64,000 bases of DNA from Pseudarthrobacter oxydans (GCF_030812335.1 NZ_JAUSSN010000001.1:124001-188000), one strand, 5' to 3'. Positions 24,937-33,293 are shown, numbered from the stretch's first letter. The notes: generated from the sequence alone by a model not told the origin. Made by a program: numbers and translations.

Positions 24937-26627
24937 GAATCGCCGAGACCTCCGACCTGTGGTGGAAGAACGCCGTCATCTACTGCCTGGATCCGGAGAC
25001 GTTTTTCGACGGCGACGGCGACGGGACCGGAGATTTCGGCGGCCTGATCGAGCGCGTGGACTACCTCGCGGCTTTGGGAGTGACCTGCATCTGGCTGATG
25101 CCGTTCTACCCCACCCCGGACAAAGACGACGGCTACGACGTTACGGATCTGTACGGCGTGGACCGGCGGCTGGGCAACCTGGGCGACGTCGTGGAGTTCA
25201 TCCGGACAGCGAAGGACCGGGGCATGCGCGTGATCGCGGACTTCGTCCTCAACCACACCTCGGACAAGCACCCCTGGTTCGTCGAGTCGCGCAAGGCGGT
25301 GGACAACCCGTACCGCGATTACTACGTCTGGCGCAAGGACACGCCCCCGGACACCTCGGAGCAGGTGGTGTTCCCCGGCGAGGAGACCTCCATCTGGACC
25401 CAGGACAAGGCCACCGGCGAGTGGTACCTGCACATGTTCGCCAAACACCAGCCGGACCTGAATGTGGCGAACCCCAAGGTACGGGACGAGATCGCCAAGT
25501 CCATGGGGTTCTGGCTGCAGCTGGGACTGGACGGCTTCCGGCTGGACGCGGTCCCGTTCTTCCTGGAGCTGCAGGGCACATCCAAGGAGGACTCGGCCAC
25601 CGTCGATCCGCACGACTACCTCAGCGCGCTCCGCAGCTTCCTCAACCGCCGCAACGGCAGCGGCCTGCTGCTGGGCGAGGTCAACGTGCCCTACAAGGAT
25701 CAGCTCACGTACTTCGGCGGCGCGGCAGGAAACGAGCTGAACATGCAGTTCGATTTCCTGTCCATGCAGAACCTGTACCTGTCCCTCGCCCGGGAGGACG
25801 CCCGGCCGCTGGCCAAGTCGCTCAGCTCCCGCCCGAAGATCCACCCGGACAACCAGTGGGCCATGTTTGTCCGCAACCACGACGAGCTGACCCTGGACAA
25901 ACTCAGCGACGCCGAACGCGAGGAAGTTTTTGCCGCCTTCGGACCGGACGAGGACATGCAGATGTACGGCCGCGGCCTGCGCCGCCGGCTGCCCACCATG
26001 CTCAACGGCGACCCCGCCCGGATCCGCATGGTCTATTCGCTGATGTTCGCGCTGCCCGGGACGCCGGTGCTTTTCTATGGCGAGGAGATCGGCATGGGCG
26101 AGGACCTCACGGCGAAGGGCCGCTCGGCCGTGCGGTCCCCCATGCAGTGGAACGACACCGAGAACGGCGGATTCTCGACCGCCCCCGCAAAGGACCTCGT
26201 GGCCCAGGTGGTGGACGGCTACTTCGGGCCGAAGAACGTCAACGCAGCGGCGGCGAAGCGGGACCCCGAGTCACTGTGGAACTTCATGGCCACCCTGATC
26301 CAGCGCTACCGGGAGAGCCCCGAACTGGGGTGGGGCGACTTCGAACTCATCAAACAGCCCGCCGCGAAGGTGCTCCTGCACCGGTGCTCCTGGGGCGGTT
26401 CGACGGTCGTCCTGGCCCACAACTTCGGGGCGGAGCCGGCGTCGGTGGCCGCGAACCTGAGCTCCGCGGGGGACGCGGAGACGGGTTTCGAGGGCACCTA
26501 CCTGCGGGACCTGCTGGACGGCCAGGACATCGAACTGGCGGACGACGGCGGTTTCGAGCTGGAGCTGGGCCGGTACGGCTACCGGTGGTTCCGGATCCAG
26601 CGCCCGGGTGAACGCCACATCCCGTGA
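24933..26627 (+). CDS. GH13 alpha-glucan enzyme, trehalose synthase-like
   Basis: 564 residues. The GH13 catalytic triad is present: nucleophile Asp205 (GFRLDAVP), acid/base Glu249 (LLGEVNV) and Asp317 (FVRNHDEL). WWKNAVIYCLDPETFFDGDGDG and GTPVLFYGEEIGMGE resemble maltose/trehalose interconverting enzymes (TreS), as does a short C-terminal beta-domain. The acid/base region LLLGEVNVPYKDQ differs from the LLAEANQWP of classical TreS, so another alpha-glucosyl transfer reaction is possible. The GTG is chosen for its GTGA overlap with the LLM gene. No treY/treZ or mak gene is adjacent. Confidence 0.8.
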   Translation: MRIAETSDLWWKNAVIYCLDPETFFDGDGDGTGDFGGLIERVDYLAALGVTCIWLMPFYPTPDKDDGYDVTDLYGVDRRLGNLGDVVEFIRTAKDRGMRVIADFVLNHTSDKHPWFVESRKAVDNPYRDYYVWRKDTPPDTSEQVVFPGEETSIWTQDKATGEWYLHMFAKHQPDLNVANPKVRDEIAKSMGFWLQLGLDGFRLDAVPFFLELQGTSKEDSATVDPHDYLSALRSFLNRRNGSGLLLGEVNVPYKDQLTYFGGAAGNELNMQFDFLSMQNLYLSLAREDARPLAKSLSSRPKIHPDNQWAMFVRNHDELTLDKLSDAEREEVFAAFGPDEDMQMYGRGLRRRLPTMLNGDPARIRMVYSLMFALPGTPVLFYGEEIGMGEDLTAKGRSAVRSPMQWNDTENGGFSTAPAKDLVAQVVDGYFGPKNVNAAAAKRDPESLWNFMATLIQRYRESPELGWGDFELIKQPAAKVLLHRCSWGGSTVVLAHNFGAEPASVAANLSSAGDAETGFEGTYLRDLLDGQDIELADDGGFELELGRYGYRWFRIQRPGERHIP

Positions 26628-26663
26628 GCCGGCAGCGGCCCTGAGGCTCCGGCAGCAGGGTCG

Positions 26664-26691
26664 TCGACGCCGGTAACTCCCCCGGCGTCGA
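26664..26691 (+). terminator. Hairpin after the GH13 gene
   Basis: TCGACGCCGG and CCGGCGTCGA pair perfectly around an 8-nt loop, 37 nt past the stop. No T-run follows, so it may be a weak terminator or mRNA 3' stabiliser. Confidence 0.5.
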
Positions 26692-26800
26692 ACGCTTACC
26701 CACGTCTTACCGGGCGGAAACGCAGCGGCAACATTGGCGCAGGACACTGGAAGTGCCGGCAAAGAGCAGGCACCACTCTCCAGTCCAGGAGGCCCCCGCC

Positions 26801-27037
26801 ATGTTGAAGGAAGCCACAGCCCATGTAACCCGCATCCGTGCCCTGGATCAGCTGCACCGCGGCGACGAGATCGAGGCGCGCCTCAGGGTCGGCCCGAACT
26901 ACGACGACGTCGTGATCCGCCGCGGCAGCGTCCAGGAAACCGCTCCCGGAATCGGCGTGGTCTGGATCATGGACCGGCAGTCCGGAACCCGGAAAGCCAT
27001 CAATACGGACGAGTGCAGTCTCTGGCGGGTCGCCTGA
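26801..27037 (+). CDS. Small conserved-looking hypothetical protein
   Basis: 78 residues, soluble, mixed charge. The ATG at 26801 has a consensus AGGAGG 8 nt upstream, which decides the start over an upstream in-frame ATG at 26753. The sequence (GDEIEARLRVGPNYDDVVIRRG, WIMDRQSGTRKAI) predicts a small beta-barrel. No family recognised. It converges with the MoaD-like gene, with a gap of 5 nt. Confidence 0.7.
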   Translation: MLKEATAHVTRIRALDQLHRGDEIEARLRVGPNYDDVVIRRGSVQETAPGIGVVWIMDRQSGTRKAINTDECSLWRVA

Positions 27038-27042
27038 GACCG

Positions 27043-27330
27043 CTAGCCCCCCGCGACGGACTGGATGATCAGGACCTCCTGGCCCGGGGAAACCTCGGTG
27101 GCCAGGCCCTGCAGGCGGCGAATCTCATTCCCGTTGACGTATATATTCACGTAGCGTCGGATCGCCCCGGTCTCATCCCGTAACCGCCTCGACAGCGCCG
27201 GGTACTCCCCGGTCACCACGTCCAGCACCCCCTCCACCGTCACCGCGGTGTCTGCGGGCGCAGTCAGGAAGGACTGCCCGCCGGCCAGCGGCTGGAGCAC
27301 GCTGGGCAGCACCACAATGATCCCGGCCAC
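27043..27330 (-). CDS. MoaD/ThiS-family ubiquitin-like sulfur carrier
   Basis: 95 residues ending in the essential Gly-Gly (QSVAGG), with the family segment YVNIYVNGNEIRRLQG and the turn VSPGQEVLIIQ. In this family the C-terminal glycine is thiocarboxylated and donates sulfur for molybdopterin, thiamin or amino-acid synthesis. Start taken as GTG, 5 nt past the stop of the BNR-repeat gene, with which it appears coupled. No molybdopterin or E1-like activating gene is nearby, so the acceptor pathway is unknown. Confidence 0.78.
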   Translation of the reverse strand: MAGIIVVLPSVLQPLAGGQSFLTAPADTAVTVEGVLDVVTGEYPALSRRLRDETGAIRRYVNIYVNGNEIRRLQGLATEVSPGQEVLIIQSVAGG

Positions 27331-27335
27331 GAAGC

Positions 27336-28475
27336 TCAGGCGCTCACCGCGGCGCCGGGTCCCGCGGAACCGGAGGCGAACGCGGGGGTGACGGCCGCGG
27401 CCCGCACGCACAGCACGTCCGGCAGGTGCGAAGCCACTTCGGCGAAATGCTCCCCCTCGTCGGCGCTGGCGTAGACAGTGCCGCCGCGCGTGCCGAAGTA
27501 CACGCCTGCCGGTTCCGCCGCGTCAACGCACGCGGCGTCCCGCAGCACGGAGTTGAATTCCGCTCCGGGCAGTCCGTCGTCCAGCCGCTTCCAGCTCGCG
27601 CCGGCGTCGTCGGTCCGGTGGACCGCCAGCTTGCCCTCCGGCGGGATCCGCTCGCCGTCCGCCTTGAGCGGGACCACCCAGGCGGTGCCGGCCCGGCGGG
27701 GATGCGTCAGCATCACAAAGCCGAAATCCGCCGGCAGGCCTTCCGCGATCGATTCCCAGCTCTCGGCGTCGTCGTCGCTGCGGTAGACGCCGTGGTGGTT
27801 CTGCGCGTAGAGCCGCCCGTCGACAGCAGCATCAGCGGCGATCTTGTGCACACACTGGCCGAATTCCGGGTTGGGGTCGGGCATGAAGTAGGCCGAGATT
27901 CCCTTGTTGCGCGGCTCCCAGGAGCTGCCGCCGTCGAGCGAGCGGTAGACGCCGCCGGTGCTCATCGCGACGTGCACCTTCTCGCCCGTGTGGTCGACGA
28001 CGATGGAGTGCGCCGCGGCGCCCCCGTAGCCGGCCCCCCATTCAGCGCGGTGCGGGTGGTCCCAGAGGCCGCGGTTAAGCTCGAAGTGTTCACCGCCGTC
28101 GGTTGATTTCCAGACCGAGATCGGCTCGCAGCCGGCCCAGACCACCCCGGGCCGGGATTCGGCGTCGGGGTGGATCTGCCAGACCCGTTCCAGGGCGGCA
28201 TCGGTCCCCTCCGGGAAGCGGATGGCGCCCTCTTCGGGTTCGTTCCACGTTTCGCCCAGGTCATCGGAGTGGAACACGGTGGGACCCCAGTGCTCGGACC
28301 GCACGCCGACCAGAATCCGGGTCCGGCCGTCGCGCGTGTCGATGCCGATGCTGGGGACTTCGCTCATCAGGAAGTGCGGGCCGGAAAGGGACCAGTCTCT
28401 GCGGTCCGGGCTCGTCGCCAGCCAAAGGCCTTTTTTGGTGCCGATCGCCAGGACGTAACTCTCTGCTGTAGCCAT
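27336..28475 (-). CDS. BNR/Asp-box repeat beta-propeller protein
   Basis: 379 residues from the ATG at 28475. At least six Asp-box motifs are visible (HSDDLGETW, KSTDGGEHF, RSLDGGSSW, RSDDDAESW, RTDDAGASW, ASADEGEHF), the sialidase/sortilin-type repeats of a beta-propeller. No signal peptide, so it is cytoplasmic. Catalytic residues of true sialidases are not evident. CATAAT just upstream of the ATG suggests a leaderless transcript; ATGs at 28481 and 28511 are alternative starts. Coupled to the MoaD-like gene. Confidence 0.8.
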   Translation of the reverse strand: MATAESYVLAIGTKKGLWLATSPDRRDWSLSGPHFLMSEVPSIGIDTRDGRTRILVGVRSEHWGPTVFHSDDLGETWNEPEEGAIRFPEGTDAALERVWQIHPDAESRPGVVWAGCEPISVWKSTDGGEHFELNRGLWDHPHRAEWGAGYGGAAAHSIVVDHTGEKVHVAMSTGGVYRSLDGGSSWEPRNKGISAYFMPDPNPEFGQCVHKIAADAAVDGRLYAQNHHGVYRSDDDAESWESIAEGLPADFGFVMLTHPRRAGTAWVVPLKADGERIPPEGKLAVHRTDDAGASWKRLDDGLPGAEFNSVLRDAACVDAAEPAGVYFGTRGGTVYASADEGEHFAEVASHLPDVLCVRAAAVTPAFASGSAGPGAAVSA

Positions 28476-28588
28476 GCCCATTATGCAACCACCCGAAGCG
28501 GATGCCCGCAATGGTTTTCGCAGGCCGGTTCAGTCCGGTCCTGCGCCGCCGGCGGAACCGACCCGCCGTGCTGTGCGCCGGACGCCGG

Positions 28589-28798
28589 TCAGTCGACGAA
28601 TTCGGACTGCGTCTCGATGAAGTCCCAGTCGGCGTCGCTGAGCACACCGGACACGTCATCCGGGTGCGGGCCGCCGGCCTCGGCAATGCCCTGCAGTACG
28701 GTCAGCGGCAGCTCGGTGGCCCGCAGGTTCTCCCGCAGCCACTCCTTGCTCGCCAGATCCAGATCCAGCCACCACATGAAGATCTCCACGGCGGTCAC
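28589..28798 (-). CDS. Small acidic hypothetical protein
   Basis: 69 residues, GTG start; AGGAAAGG immediately upstream also fits a GTG three codons later. The sequence is acidic and tryptophan-rich (FMWWLDLDLASKEWLREN, DADWDFIE), predicted as helices. No family recognised. It stands alone between the BNR gene and arsR. Confidence 0.6.
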   Translation of the reverse strand: MTAVEIFMWWLDLDLASKEWLRENLRATELPLTVLQGIAEAGGPHPDDVSGVLSDADWDFIETQSEFVD

Positions 28799-28866
28799 CC
28801 TTTCCTGAGGTCTTCAACGTTAGGCCCCACACCGGAGGTGTTCAAGTGCCGCATGGCTCTGGCTGC

Positions 28867-29217
28867 CTACAGGGCCGAGAGCAAGTCCGCTGTCCGCTCC
28901 AGTGCGCCGGGGACCAGCGAGTAGTAGGCCCAGGTGCCCCGCTTTTCGCGGTGCAGCAGTCCCGCATCAACGAGGATCTTCAGGTGATGGGACACCGTCG
29001 GCTGGCCGAGGTCCAGCGGCTCGGTGAGGTCGCAGACGCAGGCCTCGCCGCCGTCGGACGCCTTGACGATGGACAACAGCCGCAGGCGGTTCGGGTCGGC
29101 GAGGGCCTTGAAGAGCTGGGCCTTGCCCTGCGCCTCGTCCGCGCCCAGCACCTGCATCCCGGACGGCGTGCAGCAGGCTTCCGCCGCCGTGGACTCAACG
29201 ATCTGCAGGGTTGTCAT
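28867..29217 (-). CDS. arsR: ArsR-family arsenite/metal-responsive repressor
   Basis: 116 residues. Winged helix-turn-helix (about 35-100) with the recognition helix region QPTVSHHLKIL. Possible As(III) ligands are the N-terminal pair Cys15-Cys16 plus Cys60 and Cys62 in ACVCDL, a layout like the actinobacterial CgArsR sensor. The ATG at 29217 has CATAAT ending 6 nt upstream, so the mRNA may be leaderless; the GGAGG is too close (1 nt) to act as its ribosome-binding site. Divergent from the flavoprotein and exporter, with a shared operator between them. Confidence 0.88.
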   Translation of the reverse strand: MTTLQIVESTAAEACCTPSGMQVLGADEAQGKAQLFKALADPNRLRLLSIVKASDGGEACVCDLTEPLDLGQPTVSHHLKILVDAGLLHREKRGTWAYYSLVPGALERTADLLSAL

Positions 29218-29233
29218 GCCTCCATTATGCACC

Positions 29234-29253
29234 ATATTGACAGGTGTCGATAT
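29234..29253. promoter_or_regulatory. ArsR operator with overlapping divergent promoters
   Basis: ATATTGACA-GG-TGTCGATAT is a near-perfect 20-bp palindrome (one T/C mismatch), the usual ArsR operator form. On the plus strand it contains the -35 TTGACA (29237-29242), with GATACT 18 nt later (29261-29266) as -10 for the flavoprotein gene. On the minus strand TCGACA can serve as -35 for arsR. Repressor binding would block both promoters. Confidence 0.8.
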
Positions 29254-29308
29254 ATAAGGAGATACTCGGCATATCGATCATCATCAATCTATCCAGACAG
29301 AGGGCACC

Positions 29309-30691
29309 ATGGCTGCAACCACCAATCTTCCCGTCGCTGTCATCGGAGCGGGCCCGATCGGCCTCGCCGCGGCCGCCCACCTCCTGGAGCGCGGCCTTGA
29401 GCCGCTGATCTTTGAGGCCGGTCCGGCGGCGGGCGCCGCCGTCGAACAGTGGCGCCACATCCGCCTCTTCTCACCCTGGCGCTTCAACACTGACGCCGCC
29501 GCCACGCGCCTGCTCGCAGCCTCCGGATGGGAAGCTCCACGGCCCACAGCGCTGCCGTTCGGCGGCGAGCTCGTCGATTCCTACCTGGCACCCCTGGCTG
29601 CGCTGCCGGCCCTGTCCTCCCGGCTGCACACCGGCGCCCGGGTGGTGGCCGTGACGCGCCAGGGCCTGGACAAGACCCACAGCCGCGGCCGGGACACCAC
29701 ACCGTTCCTGCTCACGGTCGAACACCCGGGCGGCGACGTCCGCGAGTACCGGGCCGCGGGTGTCATTGACGCCTCCGGCACCTGGGGCACCCGGAACCCC
29801 CTTGGTACCTCGGGACGGCCCGCTACCGGCGAAGCCGCCGCGGCGGAGCGGATTTCCTCCGCCCTGCCGGACGTCCTGGGCCGCGAGCGTGCGCGGTTCG
29901 CCGGCCGACGCGTCCTCGTTGTGGGCGCGGGCCATTCCGCCGCCAACACCCTGATCAACCTCGCCGAACTGGCGCAGCACGAGCCGGGCACCAGAATCCT
30001 TTGGGCCGTGCGGGGCTCCTCGGCCGCAAAGGTTTACGGCGGCGGCGACGCCGACGGCCTGCCCGCCCGCGGCCAACTCGGCGGCCGGCTGCGGCGCCTG
30101 GTCGAGGCCGGCACGGTGGAACTGCACACCGGTTTCGGGATCACCGCCCTCACGCCGGCGGCCGCGGGCGTCACCGTCAGCTCCGCCGACGGCCGCAGCC
30201 TCGCGGCCGACGTCGTAGTGCCCTGCACCGGCTTCCGCCCGGACCTGGACATCCTGCGGGAGCTCCGGCTGGAACTGGATCCGGCCGTCGAGGCCCCGCG
30301 CGAACTGGGTCCGCTGATCGACCCGGAGTTCCACTCCTGTGGCACCGTCGCACCGCACGGCGCCAGGCTGCTGGCGCACCCGGACAAGGACTTCTACATC
30401 GTCGGGATGAAATCCTACGGCCGGGCGCCCACCTTCCTGCTGGCCACCGGCTACGAGCAGGTCCGCTCCGTCGCCGCCGCCCTGGCCGGGGACCGCGAGG
30501 CCGCGGACACCGTCCAGCTCGACCTCCCGGAGACCGGGGTCTGCTCCTCCGACGCCGGCACCAGCTGCGACGTCCCGGCCGCTTCCGCCGACCTTGTGGT
30601 CGAGACAGCCGGCGCCTGCTGCGGCACCCCCGAACCGGTCCTGGTGGGCTTTCCCACCGGACTCGCCCACGGCCGCTCCGGCGGAAACTGA
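29309..30691 (+). CDS. FAD-dependent oxidoreductase of an arsenic-type cluster, Cys-rich tail
   Basis: 460 residues. FAD-binding GAGPIGLAAAAHLL near residue 12 and NAD(P)-binding GAGHSAANTL near residue 210 define a two-dinucleotide flavoprotein of the flavin-monooxygenase/thioredoxin-reductase type. The last 60 residues are cysteine-rich (GVCSSDAGTSCDVP and GACCGTPEPV). This type is found next to arsR and is sometimes called ArsO-like; its reaction is not established. AGAGGG precedes the ATG. It leads a two-gene unit with the MFS exporter, divergent from arsR. Confidence 0.82.
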   Translation: MAATTNLPVAVIGAGPIGLAAAAHLLERGLEPLIFEAGPAAGAAVEQWRHIRLFSPWRFNTDAAATRLLAASGWEAPRPTALPFGGELVDSYLAPLAALPALSSRLHTGARVVAVTRQGLDKTHSRGRDTTPFLLTVEHPGGDVREYRAAGVIDASGTWGTRNPLGTSGRPATGEAAAAERISSALPDVLGRERARFAGRRVLVVGAGHSAANTLINLAELAQHEPGTRILWAVRGSSAAKVYGGGDADGLPARGQLGGRLRRLVEAGTVELHTGFGITALTPAAAGVTVSSADGRSLAADVVVPCTGFRPDLDILRELRLELDPAVEAPRELGPLIDPEFHSCGTVAPHGARLLAHPDKDFYIVGMKSYGRAPTFLLATGYEQVRSVAAALAGDREAADTVQLDLPETGVCSSDAGTSCDVPAASADLVVETAGACCGTPEPVLVGFPTGLAHGRSGGN

Positions 30692-30716
30692 CGCCGCCGC
30701 GCGGCTGACTGAGCCC

Positions 30717-31985
30717 ATGACAGCCCCCGGGGTACCGCCGCAGCCTGCCGCCTCGGGTGCTCCCCGGGGCGGCCTGGTCTCGCTCTGCATCACCCAGACG
30801 ACGGGCTGGGGCCTGCTCTACTACTCCCTTCCCGCCGCCGTGCGGCCGATCAGCGAGGACACCGGCTGGGATCCTGCCCTGGTGACGGGATCCTTTTCCG
30901 CCGGACTGCTGCTGTCCGCCCTCGCCGGCATCCGCGTGGGCCGGATCCTGGACCGCACCGGGCCGCGGACCCTCATGGTCAGTGGCTCACTGATCGGTGT
31001 CCTGGCTCTGACGCTGGTCGGCCTGGCACCGAACCTGCCCCTGTTTGCAGCCGCGTGGCTGCTGGCGGGAGCCGCTCAGGCCGCCATCCTCTATCAGCCG
31101 GCGTTCACCGTGATCAGCCGCTGGTACGGCCACGACAGGGTCCGTCCGCTCACCACGCTGACGCTCGTGGCAGGCTTTGCCTCCACGATTTTCGCCCCGC
31201 TGACCGCAGGCCTGACAGCCGCCATCGGCTGGCGCAGCACCTTCCTGGTCCTCGCGGCGCTGCTGGGGCTGGTCACGGTCCCGCTGCACGCCCGCTTCCT
31301 CAACCGCTCCTGGCCGGCCTCGACCCATCCCGCCCGGCCCGCCGACGACCGCCGCCGGGTTCGCTTGATCACCCGGAGTCCGGAGTTCCTGGGGCTGCAG
31401 GCCCTGATGGTGCTGCTGTGCCTGGGCCTCTACACGGTGACGCTGAACATCATTCCGCTGCTGATGGAAAAGGGCGCCGATTACGCCAGCGCTGCGCTGG
31501 GCCTGGGGCTGGTGGGGGCAGGGCAGGTCGGGGGGCGCCTCCTGTTCGCCAGCATTCCGGTCCCTGCCCGCTTGGCCACAATTGCCGGAGCTGCCGCCGG
31601 AGCGGTCCTTTCGCTCGCCGTGCTCCCGGGTCCGCCCGGATTGCTCATCGCCGCGGGAGTGCTCGCCGGGGCGGTCCGCGGCTGCCAGACGCTGCTCCAG
31701 GCCACTGTCGTTGCCGAGCGGTGGGGCATGTCCAGTCTGGGCGCCCTGCAGGGGCGCTTTGCCGCCCCGCTGACCGCGGTGACGGCGCTGGCCCCGGCCG
31801 CCGGCCCTGCGCTGGCTGCCTGGCTGGGCAGCTACACCGGGATGGCGTACGCCATGGCGGGCGCCGCCGGCCTTGCCGCCCTGCTGGCCGGCACGTTGCT
31901 CACCGTCGGAGCGAACCGCAAGGGATCACCCGGCACGAAAGGGCCGGATTCCGCACCGCTGGCCAGCGGAAAGTCCGGGGAGTAA
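30717..31985 (+). CDS. MFS exporter of the arsR-linked operon
   Basis: 422 residues, 12 predicted membrane helices with the MFS loop motif GRILDRTGPRTLMV between helices 2 and 3. It begins 25 nt after the flavoprotein, with a weak ribosome-binding site, so coupled translation is likely. Context suggests efflux of an arsenical or of the flavoprotein's product. It is not ArsB or Acr3, and no arsC is present. Conserved cysteines expected of an arsenite pump are not obvious. Confidence 0.8.
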   Translation: MTAPGVPPQPAASGAPRGGLVSLCITQTTGWGLLYYSLPAAVRPISEDTGWDPALVTGSFSAGLLLSALAGIRVGRILDRTGPRTLMVSGSLIGVLALTLVGLAPNLPLFAAAWLLAGAAQAAILYQPAFTVISRWYGHDRVRPLTTLTLVAGFASTIFAPLTAGLTAAIGWRSTFLVLAALLGLVTVPLHARFLNRSWPASTHPARPADDRRRVRLITRSPEFLGLQALMVLLCLGLYTVTLNIIPLLMEKGADYASAALGLGLVGAGQVGGRLLFASIPVPARLATIAGAAAGAVLSLAVLPGPPGLLIAAGVLAGAVRGCQTLLQATVVAERWGMSSLGALQGRFAAPLTAVTALAPAAGPALAAWLGSYTGMAYAMAGAAGLAALLAGTLLTVGANRKGSPGTKGPDSAPLASGKSGE

Positions 31986-32024
31986 GCCCCTGTTCCTGAC
32001 GCAGGGCGGGCGCCACAATTGAGT

Positions 32025-32537
32025 ATGTCTGCCGAACGCACAAGTGGTCCGCCGCCCCTCGTGGTCGGCGTGCTCCCGGGACAGAGCCCCGAAGTGCTGC
32101 AGACCGCTGCCTCACTGGCCTCGAAACTCGCCGCCCCGCTGATCTGCGCCCACGTGGATGAGGCGAGTTACCTCGTGGAGTGGGATCCCGCGCGGTCCGC
32201 GCACCGGCTCTCACTGCACCCGGAGACGAACAACGCCGAAATCCGGGCAGTGACCCAGGAGCTGCGGAACAGCATCGGCTCGGCCTGCGACGTCCTCGGC
32301 ATCCACTGGACCCTGCGGACGCTGGCCGGGGATCCGGCCCGGGCTTTGGGCCGGCTGGCAGCCGAGGTCGGTGCCGCGATGATCATCGTGGGTACACCGG
32401 AGCCCGGCCTGGGTCACCGAATTTCCGCTGCCCTCAACGGTTCGGTGGCCGCGTGGCTCAGCCACCACCAGGACCATCCGATCCTCATCGTTCCGGTCCG
32501 GGCCGCCGTCCACCACCGGACGAAGCACGGCACCTGA
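32025..32537 (+). CDS. Universal stress protein (UspA family)
   Basis: 170 residues, single Usp domain: PLVVGVLPGQSPEVLQTA at the start, MIIVGTPEPG and the ATP-binding-type loop GHRISAALNGSVAAWL, then HPILIVPV at the end. Likely an ATP-binding stress protein. An in-frame TTG two codons upstream is an alternative start. It follows the MFS exporter by 39 nt on the same strand, but its link to metal resistance is uncertain. Confidence 0.85.
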   Translation: MSAERTSGPPPLVVGVLPGQSPEVLQTAASLASKLAAPLICAHVDEASYLVEWDPARSAHRLSLHPETNNAEIRAVTQELRNSIGSACDVLGIHWTLRTLAGDPARALGRLAAEVGAAMIIVGTPEPGLGHRISAALNGSVAAWLSHHQDHPILIVPVRAAVHHRTKHGT

Positions 32538-32561
32538 CATGGTGCCTGACTGTGGGCCGGC

Positions 32562-33119
32562 ATGACCGTCCCGCTGGACCGGGAAGCCGTCGTTGCCGCG
32601 TATCGGCGCAACTGCGCAGAGCTCGAAGCGACCCTGGCAGCGGCCTCGCCCGATGCGCTCCACCGCCGCAGTGCGGGCACCCGCTGGACCAACGAGGAAC
32701 TGCTTTACCACATGGTGTTCGGCTACGTCGTGGTGCTGGCACTGCTTCCCTTGGTGCGGATCTTCGGACGGCTGCCTGTTTCCGCTAACCGCAGTTTCGC
32801 GCGGCTGCTGAACGCCGGTACCGTCCCGTTCGACGTCGTCAACTACTGGGGCTCCAGAGGGGGCGCACGTATCTTCCACCGCCGGCGGATGGCCGCCCTG
32901 CTGCACCGGGTGACCTCGGCGCTGGAACGGCGGCTGCGGCGGGAGACGGATCCTGGCCTGGCCCGCCGGATGTACTTCCCGACGCGCTGGGACCCCTTCT
33001 TCAAAGAGGCCATGACCCTGGCGGACGTCTACGCGTACCCCGTGGCGCATTTCGCCTTCCATGCCGCCCAGCTGTCCCTGGACGCGGACCCGGGGCGCAG
33101 CGGGGCTCCCGGAAAATAA
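32562..33119 (+). CDS. DinB-like four-helix protein
   Basis: 185 residues. The pattern fits the DinB/YfiT-like superfamily: RYNCAEL-type first helix, WTNEELLYHMVFGY with a candidate metal-binding histidine, and HFAFHAAQL near the C-terminus with further histidines. Such proteins are often thiol-dependent S-transferases or metal enzymes; mycothiol use is plausible in an actinobacterium but not shown. It begins 24 nt after the universal stress gene. Confidence 0.7.
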   Translation: MTVPLDREAVVAAYRRNCAELEATLAAASPDALHRRSAGTRWTNEELLYHMVFGYVVVLALLPLVRIFGRLPVSANRSFARLLNAGTVPFDVVNYWGSRGGARIFHRRRMAALLHRVTSALERRLRRETDPGLARRMYFPTRWDPFFKEAMTLADVYAYPVAHFAFHAAQLSLDADPGRSGAPGK

Positions 33120-33174
33120 AGTGAATGTTGTTATTCGGGGTGCTGGCTTTCTCCGCCCACGGCCACGTAAGCTT

Positions 33175-33258
33175 GGATGCGTAGGCGGGAGAAACACCGC
33201 CGACCCAAAGACAGCTCCGGAGTGCGTATCCCCCAATAACGCACTCCGGAGCTCTTTT
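33175..33258 (+). ncRNA. Candidate small RNA with two hairpins (6C-like?)
   Basis: A 225-nt gap holds a small hairpin (GGCGG/CCGCC with an 8-nt loop) and then a perfect 15-bp stem whose loop carries TCCCCC, ending in CTTTT. TAAGCT upstream could be a -10. The actinobacterial 6C RNA has two stem-loops with C-rich loops; here only one loop is C-rich, so the match is partial. It could simply be the terminator of the DinB-like gene. Confidence 0.35.
33213..33257 (+). terminator. Strong intrinsic terminator
   Basis: A perfect 15-bp stem (AGCTCCGGAGTGCGT and complement) with an 11-nt loop is followed by CTTTT. It ends transcription from the stress-protein/DinB unit, or the candidate small RNA, before csoR. 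Confidence 0.8.
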
Positions 33259-33293
33259 GTGTCCGGACATTGTGCCCGGGTGCCGGCCAGGGA

